Shown here one piece after another: positions 1-9,653 of a DNA stretch of 64,000 bases. The DNA comes from Bacteroidales bacterium 52_46 (GTDB lineage: Bacteria; Bacteroidota; Bacteroidia; Bacteroidales; Muribaculaceae). The stretch covers positions 1 through 64,000 of the forward strand of contig MNQK01000001.1 in assembly GCA_001915385.1 (NCBI GenBank), written 5' to 3'. The translations under genes were made by a program, and so were the position numbers. Position 1 is the stretch's first letter; each line of letters begins with the position of its first letter. Under the pieces are notes generated by a model. The model ran no database searches. It was not told the origin of the DNA and saw only the letters and a list, made by a program, of their open reading frames with translations.

Positions 1-97
1 TCACCACTCGAAACTTGCAAGTCGCTTTAGGGTTCGTCGACAACTACGCCCCTTATGGACTTTCACCACAGATGTATGACATGCCCGCCATACCAAT
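1..97 (+). other. Possible 3' end of an unidentified upstream gene
   Basis: The frame starting at base 3 reads like coding sequence (NLQVALGFVDNYAPYGL), but it runs on through the hairpin at 98-135 without a stop, so the true end is unclear. A TAA in another frame at 97-99 abuts the hairpin. Too little is present to name a product; a rightward gene ending here is inferred mainly from the terminator that follows. Confidence 0.25.
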
Positions 98-135
98 AAA
101 AGCGATGTGCCATTCAGATACGGCACATCGCTTTT
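98..135 (+). terminator. Rho-independent terminator-like hairpin
   Basis: AAAAGCGATGTGCC (98-111) pairs perfectly with GGCACATCGCTTTT (122-135) around a 10-nt loop. The A-rich and T-rich flanks let it work on both strands. It would end the rightward gene entering from the left edge. Confidence 0.7.
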
Positions 136-182
136 CTCATGGGCGGCTGACATATGCCGCTTCTATCCAAAGGGAATGCTGC

Positions 183-229
183 ATAACTAAAAACTTCCGC
201 AGTTAAAAACTGCGGAAGTTTTTAGTTAT
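183..229. terminator. Perfect 22-bp-arm palindrome between converging genes
   Basis: The arm at 183-204 is an exact reverse complement of 208-229 with a 3-nt loop. The core is CTTCCGCAGTT/AACTGCGGAAG flanked by A/T tracts. It lies just past the stop of the leftward gene at 248 and probably serves as a bidirectional terminator. The CCGCAGTT core recurs at 48766-48784. Confidence 0.7.
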
Positions 230-247
230 ACAACTCAAGTATTGTCG

Positions 248-3200
248 TTACTTGTTGAGATTGTAGTATTCCATATATTTCATACCTACGTCAGGGATGT
301 CGGTAGTGATGAAATCGATACCTTTGTTAATCCATTCGCCGAACTCTTCATTTGATCTGATGGTCCAGACATTGACAACAAGGCCGAGCTTATGGGCATC
401 GTCAATAAATGTGGGATTGGAAGTAAGCATATTTCCGTTGTAGTCAATGGAAATACCGCCGTCATTGTTAAGCTGGGCTGGCGTGCGCACCTGCGATGCG
501 TTGTCGCAAAGGAACTGCACCATTATTTCCGGATATGCAGCCGCCAGAGCCTTGCATGTAGCGTAATCAAATGCGATATACTCTACTTTGTCCTCCAGAC
601 CCGCCGCTTTTACTGCCTCTACAGCGGCCATAGCAGCCTCGATTGTACGTGCTTCGGTAGAATGTGTCTTTATTTCTACAATGAGTTTACAGTAATCGCT
701 CTCTTTGAGTATTTCGAGATAATCTGCAAACGCAGGTATTTTCTCTCCGTTTGACAAAGTCTTGTCCTTTACATCATTATAATTGGCATCCTGAATAGTG
801 ACCCCGCCAATCGACGGGTCATGGTTGATAACGAGTACATTGTCTTTTGTCAGCCAGATGTCTGTTTCGGCGCCGTAGGCTTTCAGCTCTATTGCATTGC
901 GCAGAGCCGCACGTGAATTTTGTGCCGCGCCCTCTTTTGCCCAATATCCGCGGTGAGCGATAATATTAGCCCTGTTTTCAAACTTTTTGACACGGAGGAA
1001 GTCCACCGAGCCGATAAGCTGAACGCGCTCTCCGCGTTTGAGCATGACATTGAACGTGCCGCTCTTCACATCCTCGGGAAGGGTGACAGTTATGCCCTCA
1101 GTCCCGTTTATCGTTGCAGGAAGTTCCCATCGGGTTGTGCCGCTCTCGAACACAATCATATCACCATCTTCAAAACCGTCGCCGTAAATCGGGTAAACTG
1201 CGCCGGCTTTTACCTGCACATTTGCGAGTAATGTGACATTCTCGATAGCGGGATGAGTAGCGGCCACACCTTCTTCTACATCCTTGTAAAGGAGCTGTGC
1301 CTGCTCGGCGGTCAGTGCATCGTCATATATTCGCGCCAGGACAATCGTGCCGTTGATACCGTTCTGTACGCCGGTAGTCTTATTGCCGCCCTGCACGCAG
1401 GCATCGCCGCCGATACAGAAGAAGTTAGCTCCATCCTTGGCCGGAATATAGTTGCTGCCGGCTATGTCGATTTCGTTCTTCAGCTTTCCGTTGACGTAGA
1501 TTCTTGCCTTTTGTGCATCTTTGTCCCAGACTCCTACAATATGGTAATAAGCGTAAGGTTCGGGTACCACGTCGCTTGCTGCCCACTGCCAAGAGCTGTT
1601 GCTTCCGGTCGATACATTGGGCAGGAACGTCAGTGCATTCAGACTATTTGGGCCGTTCCATGAAGTCTTTACCATTATGCCGGTGCCTCCGGCTTCATGC
1701 GATGCGAATACCTTCGCCTCCACATTCTGTATGGTTCCGGTATATTCGGGCATGAACATCACTTCAAGGGTATGTCCGTCGGCAAGTGCGTCCTTGAACG
1801 CCTGATTGCCGCTGTAATCTACGCGGTAGAACTGCTCGGCCACATCACTGTTGCCCCATTTGTTGTCGGTCAGTTTTGTCACATAACGGTTGAATACTTC
1901 GCTCCATTCGGTCGTAGCCTCGCCACCGCGCTCTACTTCGAACTTCATCGGCGACACATCCTCCGCGCTTCCGTCGGCCTTGAACACTACGTCAAGCAGG
2001 TCGGCCTTGGGCAGCGGTGACGGTTCGGTGATGTCGACTGCCTTATACAGAAGTTGTGCCTGCTCGGCGGTCAGCGCATCGTCATATATTCGTGCCAGCA
2101 CTATACGTCCGTTGATACCGTTCTGTACGCCGGTAGTCTTACTGCCTCCCTGTACGCAGGCATCGCCGCCGATACAGAAGAAGTTAGCTCCATCCTTGGT
2201 CGGAATATAGTTGCTGCCGGCTATGTCGATTTCGTTCTTCAGTTCGCCGTTAATGTAGATGTCAGCCTTTTTGGCTTCCTTATTCCAGACGCCCACTACA
2301 TGGTAGTAGGTGTTTGATTCCGGAACGACATCACTTGCAGCCCATTGCCACGAACTGTTGCTGCCAGTCGATACGTTGGGAAGGAACGTCAGTGCATTCA
2401 GATTGGCTTCATGCGATGCGAATACTTTCGCCTCGCCGTCAGGGAGTTCTGTATATTCGGGCATGAACAATACTTCGAGGGTATGCCCGTCGGCAAGTGC
2501 GTCCTTGAACGCCTGATTGTCGCTGTAGTCGATACGATAGAACTGCTCGGCAACATTACTGTCACCCCACTTGTTATCGGCCAGTTTTGCCACATAACGC
2601 TTATAGGTATCGCTCCACTCGGTCGTAGCTTCGCCGCCGCGCTCTACATTGAATTTCATCGGCGACACATCCTCCGCCGTCCCGTCAGCTTTGAATACCA
2701 CGTCAAGCAGATCGGCTTTCGGCAGCGGGTCCGGTTCAGTAATATCGACTGCCTTATAAAGATTTGCTGCCTGCTCGGCAGTCAGCGCGTCGTCATATAT
2801 TCGTGCAAGCACTATACGTCCGTTGATACCGTTCTGCACGCCGGTAGTCTTATTGCCTCCTTGTACGCAGGCATCACCGCCGATACAGAAGAAATTAGCT
2901 CCATCCTTGGTCGGGATATAGTTGCTGCCGACTATGTCGATTTCGTTCTTCAGTTCGCCGTTAATGTAAATGTCAGCCTTTTTGGCTTCCTTATTCCAGA
3001 CGCCCACTACATGGTAATAGGTGTTTGATTCCGGAACGACATCACTTGCAGCCCATTGCCACGAACTGTTGCTGCCAGTCGATACGTTGGGAAGGAACGT
3101 CAGTGCATTCAGATTGCTTGAACATGATGCCTGTACCTCCGGCTTCGTGCGATGCGAAGACCTTCGCCTCGCCGTCAGGGAGTTCGGTATATTCGGGCAT

Positions 3201-3698
3201 GAACAGCACTTCGAGGGTATGTCCGTCGGCAAGCGCGTCCTTGAACGCCTGGTTGTCGCTGTAGTCGATGCGGTAGAACTGCTCGGCCACGTCTCCGTTA
3301 GCCCACTTGTTGTCGGCCAGTTTTGCCACATAACGGTTATAGGTATCGCTCCATTCGGTCGTAGCCTCGCCGCCGCACTCTACTTTGAATTTCATCGGCG
3401 ACACATCCTCCGCGGTGCCGTCGGCATTGAACACCACGTCGAGCAGGTCGGCTTTCGGCAACGCCGACGTAAATGTTATGGAATCCACTTCTTCAGGTGA
3501 AAATGAATAGATGGTATTGCCGTCCGCATCAACTGCATTCAGCACATCGCCTTCACCCTTAACGATGCGGTCGGTATCCTCAGCGGAAATAACCTGTACT
3601 ACCTCCCCGTTGCGGTGGAAATATAAAAAATCGGCTGCATATATTGATATTGCAGCTGCGCCCATGGCGAGTAACGATATTGTCTTGAACTTTTTCAT
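248..3698 (-). pseudogene. Secreted LamG-repeat glycerophosphodiester phosphodiesterase, frameshifted
   Basis: Read leftward, it begins with a signal peptide (MKKFKTISLLAMGAAAISIYA) and a short N-terminal domain. Three nearly identical repeats of about 715-735 bp follow (starting near 3458, 2725 and 2010), each with a concanavalin/LamG-like jellyroll (RIYDDALTAEQA hallmark). An IPT/TIG-like domain lies at about 1245-980, and a C-terminal GDPD domain (IIAHRGYW, ETDIW, INHD) at about 975-260. GDPD enzymes cleave glycerophosphodiesters; the LamG repeats probably bind surface glycans. Repeat 1 carries a net 20-nt deletion relative to repeat 3 at about 3113-3116, which breaks the frame after IMFK; the frame ending at 3042 and the one continuing to 248 are two halves of one gene. 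Repeat 2 lacks 45 nt at the same spot, in frame. It could be a real pseudogene, a phase-variable gene or a repeat assembly error. It starts 2 bp after the preceding gene, so it is co-transcribed. Confidence 0.75.
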
Positions 3699-3700
3699 GG

Positions 3701-4174
3701 CTATCTGACAATTTTATAAGTTTGGGAAATACCGCCTGCCTCCACTACCACAATATTGAGGCCGCGGGTGTTGACTGTCATTGTTGCCGCACATGCCGCC
3801 GGCTCACAATGGCCTGTCATTTCTCCGAGTACATTATATATACGGATTTCTGCTATTTCTGACGTGCTTGTCACTGACAGTATGTTACCGATAAGTCTTA
3901 CGGTAGCAGTGGTATTTTCAATTGAGAAAACGCTGCTCGAACCGATAGGTTTAAATGCGAAATAGCCCAACTGGGATAAATCTATATCCACACTCTCTCC
4001 CTTTTCGGGTACAAGTATCATATTGCCGTTATTAAACTCAATACGTTTTACTTCCGTTGTCGTACCCAATACAGTACCTGCCGGAGAGTAAACATACACA
4101 TCCTTGGCTTCGGCGTTAAACGACGCCATCAGGCCAATCCCTGCAAAGATGAAGGGGAAAATTCTGTGTTTCAT
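3701..4174 (-). CDS. Small secreted protein with type IX-like C-terminal domain
   Basis: 157 aa. A signal peptide (MKHRIFPFIFAGIGLMASFNAEA) precedes a short beta-rich domain (residues 24-85) of the kind that often begins Bacteroidales surface proteins (VYSPAGTVLGTTTEVKRIEF). The last 70 residues resemble a T9SS type A sorting domain (IRIYNVLGEM, then a final beta strand with TYKIVR). No catalytic motif is visible. It sits 2 bp upstream of the LamG-GDPD gene, whose own N-terminus has a related short domain, so the two are probably translated from one message and act together at the surface. Function unknown. Confidence 0.7.
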   Translation of the reverse strand: MKHRIFPFIFAGIGLMASFNAEAKDVYVYSPAGTVLGTTTEVKRIEFNNGNMILVPEKGESVDIDLSQLGYFAFKPIGSSSVFSIENTTATVRLIGNILSVTSTSEIAEIRIYNVLGEMTGHCEPAACAATMTVNTRGLNIVVVEAGGISQTYKIVR

Positions 4175-4266
4175 GGGTAATAATTTTATTTGACAGATTG
4201 AAGCGGAGAGCTCCGCCTCTTTAAAAATTTAATTGTATTTAAGGTGTTGCAATACTCTGATTTCTA

Positions 4267-4342
4267 CGGTTAAAGACCGCGGCTGCCACGTCGCGACGGC
4301 TGATTGTTATCAACCTTGTAGTAGCCGCGGTTTTTAACACGG
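4267..4342. repeat. CCGCGG-type inverted repeat
   Basis: Imperfect arms 4267-4289 (CGGTTAAAGACCGCGGCTGCC) and 4318-4342 (GTAGTAGCCGCGGTTTTTAAC) lie between two leftward genes. The right arm matches a family also seen at 48761-48784 and 59986-60062. It may also act as a terminator for the 461-aa gene whose stop is at 4376. Confidence 0.6.
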
Positions 4343-4375
4343 TAAATTATCCAAAGGATAGCTTATCTGATGATG

Positions 4376-5761
4376 CTAAATCTTTACTTTATAGATTTTA
4401 TCCACAGATACACCTGCAACCGATACCACGTAGATACCGCTTGAAAGATTGGCGGCTACAATCCCTTTGGTGATGCCGTTCTTTTGGGATACGACATTTC
4501 CTGCAATGTTCACGACTTTGACATTGACAGGTTCAGGGGAATAAGTCAGTTCAACCGTATGGGCGCCGCATGACAGTTCAACAAAATCTTTTTCTGCGGA
4601 ACCTACACCTGCAGTCCCGTTGCCATTGCCGCCATTCGAGATAGCCTGATGGGGAGAAAGATACTCAGTGGTCATTGTCTCTTTGAATGTATCAATAGTA
4701 ATCCGGTAACGACCGTCTTTAGTGATTTTCCACTTTGTATCTCCACCGTCGGTAGTACGTATCGGAGTTGTCCCTTCTGCCAAAGTGCCTTGTACGTATG
4801 GGTGATAGTTCTCATCTGTCCAACTCTTTTCAGTGAGAATCTTAAACTGGTCAGGCTCGGGAGTCCCGTCGACTCCTGTGGCGAGTTCGCCTTCCCAAAC
4901 CAGTTCGTTGGCGTTCTCGGGATTAGGATAGAATGCGCAGATACTGTCGTCCGAATAATCCCACGACCTCTCCAGGCAACCTCCTACAAGATACAGGTAT
5001 TTACGCTGCTTATGTTTTCTCCCCATATATTTATTGTCGCTGCATGATATATACACGATATAATCACCGGGGACTGAAACGCTCCACCCACGTGCATCGG
5101 TATCGGTCGTAACGCATAATTTGGAAATCATGCCCCTGCCGAATGACACGTCGACATCTTCAAACATCGGTACGAAATAGCGGGTGTCGTCGCCTTTGAC
5201 AGGTGTATCCATCAGTATTATATTGCCGGCTTTGCACGCAAGACTCTGCTTGAACTCAAAATTCTCGATTTTCGACATCTCGATTACCTGATTGTCAACA
5301 GCGGAACCGGTGACATAATATTTGTCGGGGTAAGTCGGCTCGGGAAGCGGTTTGGTAAGAGACACGCTCATGCTCCGCAGGTCGACTGTCAGGACATATT
5401 CTCCGGTTTCATTAACATTGAATTTATTGTCGTACATATCAGGAAGCTGCCAGTTGGCATAGAAGTCAAGGTGGTGTATCTCCCCTTCCTTTATCAGCTC
5501 ATCCTTGGTGGTGGCGACTATATGCTTGTGCCACCCGTCGGTTGAGTTCATGAATTTGAACGGCTCGCCGGCAGTAAGCTTACCGGTCCACATAAAGACG
5601 CCGCGGTCGATTTTATTCATCGGCGTAGCACCGATGTTCCACCCGCCCTTTACTGCAGTTCCTACAATATACAGCTGGGTGTACTCTATCGAATTTGACA
5701 TGCCGGCAAATACCGACAGACTGCATAAAAAGACAGTCAATAATGATATTAGTTTTTTCAT
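4376..5761 (-). CDS. SusE/SusF-like starch-binding surface protein with sorting domain
   Basis: 461 aa with a signal peptide (MKKLISLLTVFLCSLSVFA). Three units resemble the SusE/SusF carbohydrate-binding modules, each opening with a YIVG-type strand: LYIVGTAVKGGWN near residue 31, KYYVTGSA near 147 and YLYLVGGCLERSWD near 255. These modules bind starch at the cell surface. The C-terminus (about residues 395-461; VKVVNIAGNVV, then GIYVVSVAG and a final KIYKVKI) looks like a T9SS type A sorting domain, and no lipobox is seen, unlike classical SusE/F lipoproteins. It begins 9 bp after the stop of the GH31 gene, so both are in one operon. Confidence in the family is good; the exact glycan is inferred. 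Confidence 0.8.
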   Translation of the reverse strand: MKKLISLLTVFLCSLSVFAGMSNSIEYTQLYIVGTAVKGGWNIGATPMNKIDRGVFMWTGKLTAGEPFKFMNSTDGWHKHIVATTKDELIKEGEIHHLDFYANWQLPDMYDNKFNVNETGEYVLTVDLRSMSVSLTKPLPEPTYPDKYYVTGSAVDNQVIEMSKIENFEFKQSLACKAGNIILMDTPVKGDDTRYFVPMFEDVDVSFGRGMISKLCVTTDTDARGWSVSVPGDYIVYISCSDNKYMGRKHKQRKYLYLVGGCLERSWDYSDDSICAFYPNPENANELVWEGELATGVDGTPEPDQFKILTEKSWTDENYHPYVQGTLAEGTTPIRTTDGGDTKWKITKDGRYRITIDTFKETMTTEYLSPHQAISNGGNGNGTAGVGSAEKDFVELSCGAHTVELTYSPEPVNVKVVNIAGNVVSQKNGITKGIVAANLSSGIYVVSVAGVSVDKIYKVKI

Positions 5762-5770
5762 GTCCGTAGT

Positions 5771-8371
5771 CTATTTTGATATCTTTTCAACAGCCACCTG
5801 ATTATCGGCTATTATCTTGCACACATACATCTGTGATGACGGAAGCTTTGATAATTTTTCAGAAAAGCGTGAGATATTCTGATATTTATGGCTCATGCAC
5901 TCAGCTCCTGCCAGATTGAACATTGCGAGTTCAACGCTCTTTCTATTCTGACCGAATTCCGCAGTAAGTGTATCGGACGATTTGTCATAGAATATTTTGG
6001 GCGTATCTACTGTGATACCCGCTATTCCTGCCGATGATTCTTCGATTTCGACAGTTACTGCCGATGCGCATGAATTAGCCGGTACTTCCACGGTTGTACA
6101 TTTGCTTTCGGGAGCATAGCTGTATTGAGTTGAAGCTGTACCGTTTATCTTAACTGCGTTAGGAGTATTGGCATTATATATATTGACGGTATAAGATCTC
6201 GTCGTGGGGAGACTCTCGGCATTACCCTCTCTCGGATTAATCGTGATTGTACGTTTATTGCCGTTCTGCGATTGGCTGAATGACGTTGTTGCGTATACCA
6301 TGTCGTAATCCGAATTGTCGCCTTCGTCCTCATATAGTTTTCCTTTACCTTCCTTGCCAGCCACCACATTGATAATCAGATGTTCGGGATGCTCGGTGAC
6401 ATTCTTCACACTTGCCGGGTTCAAAGGCACGATAGAGCCTTCGCGATAGAAATACGGGATGTCGGTTTTCGAAAATTCCATAGTCAGCGTGCACGGACCC
6501 TCGATAAGCTCGTTGGTAGCGGCACTCCACCAGTTTCCTTCAGGGAACCATATCGTTTTTGTGCAGACACCGTTTTCCGATGCCTCTACAATAGGTGCGA
6601 CAAGAATATCGTTGCCGAAGAAATATTCACCCTCGTATGTGTATGCCTCCTCTGCCTCGGGATATTCATAGTAAAGGGGACGGCACAATGCGATACCCGT
6701 ATCGTATGTTTCGCGCGCCATGGTATATATGTACGGGAACAATGAATAACGGAGTTTGACTGCCTGAAGCATATCGGGGAAATTGGAGAACTTCCATATC
6801 CGGCGCTCTATACGCGAGTCGTTGGTGGCATGTGTTCTGAATATCGGGGTGAAAACGCCGAACTGTATCCAGCGGAGCACGAGCTCGGGGTCGTTGACTG
6901 TTTTTTCGTCAGTAAACGCGTGGCCTCCCAAGTCATGTCCCCAATAGCCGTAACCTACGTTTGATGCCGTAGCCGTAAAATAAGGCTGGAATGCCAGCGT
7001 GGGGAAGTTTATCAACGCGTCGCCCGAGAAGCCTATCTGGTATCTGTGGCTGCCAAGACCGCCCCAGCGGTGGAATATTACCGGACGATGATCAGGACGG
7101 TTTACAGCCATGTCATTATAAAAGACATGATTGCACCAGAATGTCTGACCAAGACCGTTGGTATACGGGCTTGTAAGATGCTGCTGCCAGTCGAGCCACC
7201 AGAAATCCACACCTTCACTCTCATGCTCACGGATTATCGTGCTGAAGAACGCATTGGTGAAATCCGTATAGTCAAGATACCAGGGAATTGTCTTGCCCGA
7301 AGAATTTTTCACATCATATTTGCCTCGTAAATCCTCATTCATGGTATTGAAAAACTCGGGTGACTCTACGCTGTTTATACCGTCGGCGGGATGCAGGTTA
7401 AGCGCAACCTTGAAATTCCTGTCATGCATCTCCTTAAGAAGACCTACCGGGTCAGGTATGAGATTGGTGTTCCACGACCAGCCGGTCCAGCCGCCGCGAC
7501 CTTCCGACATGCTCCATGAATTGCCGTTCCAGTGCCAGTCCATGTCAAGTATCATCACATCCGTAGGAATTTCGTTTGATTCAAGACTATTCATGATTTC
7601 ACGGTAGTCGTCTGCCGAATACGATGAATATTTACTGTACCAGTATCCGAATACGTAGGATGGCGGAAGAGGAATTTTCCCGGCTATCAGAGTATAATCG
7701 GCAAGTGCCTTTTTATAATTGTTTCCGTACCCGAGGAAATATACATCCATAGCATGCGGGTCCTTGCGATCTGACCACCAGTCATAGCCGAGTTCTTCAT
7801 CAGGCTCCAGTGCGAACGAACGGCTGCCGTCGGCTCTTGCCGATGTCCATGAATCTTCGATGACAGCCCAGCCTGAACGCGAAATCAGACCGTCTTCCAT
7901 CTCCGACCGTTTGTTCTGTCCGTTGCTGCCGTCAAGGGTTCTGCAGGTGCCCTTTAGATTCATAGGATCCGGCTTCCCGGGATACCAAAGCACCTCACGT
8001 CCATTGTGGTTCATTGTAATTGAAAGATTAGCCGCTGACGCCGGAAGTGTCTTGGGATTGGTTCCTTTACGGTATTTCAGATGCAGCTTCCCGGTTTCAA
8101 TATACAGGAACGTGTCATCCTCCGATGTACTGTACTGCGGTACATCGAGATTGCGGTTTATGACCGTGAATGTAGCACGGTCTTCAAAAACGCCCTTATC
8201 GCTGTATTCGATACGTATCATTTCAGGTGTCAACACCGTGAACCTTGCATTACCGTTCGTCACAACAGCCCGGGGATCCGCTTTGGGGTTCCCGGTGCTC
8301 TCTCCTTTAAGCGTTATCGCGCCCAAAAAGATGAACGACAAGAGATAAAAAATACTGAATTTTACTTTCAT
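5771..8371 (-). CDS. Glycoside hydrolase family 31 (alpha-glucosidase type), secreted
   Basis: 866 aa. A signal sequence is followed by the GH31 N-terminal beta-sandwich (about residues 35-230), then the (beta/alpha)8 barrel. The likely nucleophile is D394 in WWLDWQQ and the likely acid/base D451 in IGFSGD, preceded by RWGGLGSHRYQ, the GH31 RxxxxGSxRY pattern. YWGHDLGGHAF near residue 480 is also typical. GH31 enzymes release glucose or xylose from non-reducing ends. The C-terminal 65 residues (LAMFNLAGAECMS) look like a sorting domain, implying surface display. SusE/F-like genes on both sides point to an alpha-glucan substrate; alpha-xylosidase or isomaltose specificity cannot be excluded. 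A strong hairpin at 8400-8433 lies just upstream. Confidence 0.9.
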   Translation of the reverse strand: MKVKFSIFYLLSFIFLGAITLKGESTGNPKADPRAVVTNGNARFTVLTPEMIRIEYSDKGVFEDRATFTVINRNLDVPQYSTSEDDTFLYIETGKLHLKYRKGTNPKTLPASAANLSITMNHNGREVLWYPGKPDPMNLKGTCRTLDGSNGQNKRSEMEDGLISRSGWAVIEDSWTSARADGSRSFALEPDEELGYDWWSDRKDPHAMDVYFLGYGNNYKKALADYTLIAGKIPLPPSYVFGYWYSKYSSYSADDYREIMNSLESNEIPTDVMILDMDWHWNGNSWSMSEGRGGWTGWSWNTNLIPDPVGLLKEMHDRNFKVALNLHPADGINSVESPEFFNTMNEDLRGKYDVKNSSGKTIPWYLDYTDFTNAFFSTIIREHESEGVDFWWLDWQQHLTSPYTNGLGQTFWCNHVFYNDMAVNRPDHRPVIFHRWGGLGSHRYQIGFSGDALINFPTLAFQPYFTATASNVGYGYWGHDLGGHAFTDEKTVNDPELVLRWIQFGVFTPIFRTHATNDSRIERRIWKFSNFPDMLQAVKLRYSLFPYIYTMARETYDTGIALCRPLYYEYPEAEEAYTYEGEYFFGNDILVAPIVEASENGVCTKTIWFPEGNWWSAATNELIEGPCTLTMEFSKTDIPYFYREGSIVPLNPASVKNVTEHPEHLIINVVAGKEGKGKLYEDEGDNSDYDMVYATTSFSQSQNGNKRTITINPREGNAESLPTTRSYTVNIYNANTPNAVKINGTASTQYSYAPESKCTTVEVPANSCASAVTVEIEESSAGIAGITVDTPKIFYDKSSDTLTAEFGQNRKSVELAMFNLAGAECMSHKYQNISRFSEKLSKLPSSQMYVCKIIADNQVAVEKISK

Positions 8372-8399
8372 GATATAAAAAAATGATGAATTAGAGATT

Positions 8400-8433
8400 C
8401 TCCGGGAGGGGTATGCCTATACCCCTCCCGGAG
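8400..8433 (-). terminator. Strong intercistronic hairpin
   Basis: CTCCGGGAGGGGTA (8400-8413) and TACCCCTCCCGGAG (8420-8433) pair perfectly around a 6-nt loop. It lies between the stop of the SusE/F-like gene and the start of the GH31 gene. A T-run follows only about 15 nt further on the minus strand, so it may be a partial terminator or an RNA-stabilising element that raises expression of the first gene. Confidence 0.6.
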
Positions 8434-8449
8434 GAAATTGGGATTTGAT

Positions 8450-9337
8450 TTATAATATTACTTTGGAAACCTTATTACCCACTTTCTTGATGAATATACC
8501 GTTGGAAGGATTGGCTACGGATATACCCTGGAGATTATAATATACGGGGGCCTCCGTATTGTCCTCGGCAATATCTTCAATACCGTCCATACCGGCTTTT
8601 TTTATTGAGATTAAACCCTTTTGCAGGTCGATATCAATGTTATATCTGCCCGGCTCGGCTATTTGCCATTTGCGGTCGCCCGTTCCGTCGGCTACAATCT
8701 TGGAATAATCGATATTGCCGTCCTCGTCAATTCCCGCGAAATACCACGGACCGTCCCACGCATTGTAGTTATAGCGGTTCGTCTCGATTTTGAACTCTCC
8801 TTCTTTCAGTTCGCCCGTCCATGTAAATTTATAGGGATCGCTTTCACCGCCCCATACCAGCGGAGTTCCGTCATTAGGTGTCCAGCCGCCTTCTGTCGCG
8901 TTGCCGACCATGAAAAGGGCATTGAATCTGATAGGATTATCCTGATATTCAGCTTTTGACACCGAGATTGTCATGTCGTTAAGATTGCACACTACATAGT
9001 AGTTTGCACTTTCAGCCACTCTGAATTTGTTGTCATCGCCACCCTGAACGAGATTGGATATGTCATACGCGTCAGTCGAAGCATTGCGGAACTCCTTGTT
9101 TGAGTCGGAGAAATCCTTTCCGTAGGTGAATTTGAAATCCTCGTCGGCTTTCAGATAACCGATGCAACTGAACACATTCTCATTGTCGGGATTCTGTTGC
9201 ATCAGAATACCGTCCACGATATTCCAGCCGCCGGGAGTCGCGCCGCCGATGATATTCAAGTGATCTACTGCAGAAGCTCCAAAAGCCGTTGACAACATAA
9301 GGATAGCAGACGCCATCAGTTTTGTAGAATTAAACAT
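8450..9337 (-). CDS. SusE/SusF-like carbohydrate-binding protein, first gene of the cluster
   Basis: 295 aa with a signal peptide (MFNSTKLMASAILMLSTAFGASA). Two SusE/F-type modules begin at LNIIGGATPGGWN (near residue 27) and LFMVGNATEGGW (near 140). The short C-terminal tail (VYYNLQGISVANPSNG, then IFIKKVGNKVSKVIL) is a widespread Bacteroidales C-terminal motif. It should bind alpha-glucan outside the cell. It is promoter-proximal and divergent from a SusR-like regulator at 9654. No SusC or SusD accompanies it. No lipobox is visible, so the attachment route is uncertain. Confidence 0.8.
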   Translation of the reverse strand: MFNSTKLMASAILMLSTAFGASAVDHLNIIGGATPGGWNIVDGILMQQNPDNENVFSCIGYLKADEDFKFTYGKDFSDSNKEFRNASTDAYDISNLVQGGDDNKFRVAESANYYVVCNLNDMTISVSKAEYQDNPIRFNALFMVGNATEGGWTPNDGTPLVWGGESDPYKFTWTGELKEGEFKIETNRYNYNAWDGPWYFAGIDEDGNIDYSKIVADGTGDRKWQIAEPGRYNIDIDLQKGLISIKKAGMDGIEDIAEDNTEAPVYYNLQGISVANPSNGIFIKKVGNKVSKVIL

Positions 9338-9421
9338 AATGATAAATTTTTGGTTAGTTTGATTAATTTGATTAGTTAAAAAATGGTTTAGATTTAATTA
9401 TCAATCTGAAAATTTCTTTCA

Positions 9422-9429
9422 CAAAACTA
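9422..9429 (-). promoter_or_regulatory. Candidate -7 box for the glucan cluster
   Basis: On the minus strand TAGTTTTG fits the Bacteroidetes TAnnTTTG box, giving a leader of about 85 nt before the start at 9337. No good -33 TTTG lies at the usual spacing, which would fit an activator-dependent promoter. The stretch 9338-9653 otherwise holds A/T-rich sequence and, at its right end, the regulator's promoter. Confidence 0.45.
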
Positions 9430-9642
9430 TACATAGACGCCCGGTTTTAAAAGAGCAAATCCCCATCGGTAGCAAATAAGTAGCCGTTTTGAATCTCTAT
9501 CAACCACAATGCACTGATTATCTGAGCAATACATAAATAGAGCAGCCAAAACAGGTAGTAAAACGAGTGCCCCTTATTTGGCATTTTAAAGTGATTTTTC
9601 CTTTTTTTCACGGGAAAACTATTCATCTTTAAAATTTTTTAT

Positions 9643-9650
9643 TACCTTTG
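9643..9650 (+). promoter_or_regulatory. -7 box abutting the regulator start codon
   Basis: TACCTTTG matches TAnnTTTG and ends 4 nt before ATG 9654 and 7 nt before ATG 9657. If it is the real promoter the message is leaderless or nearly so. No clear -33 TTTG is seen at 19-20 bp. Confidence 0.5.
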
Positions 9651-9653
9651 GAT

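Noticed and set aside
15..206. 63-aa frame at the left edge
   Set aside because: It reads through a perfect terminator hairpin and into a palindrome, so at most its first codons belong to a real upstream gene.
2345..3028. 227-codon rightward frame in the LamG repeats
   Set aside because: It repeats with the same period as the leftward gene and encodes no recognisable domain; antisense shadow.
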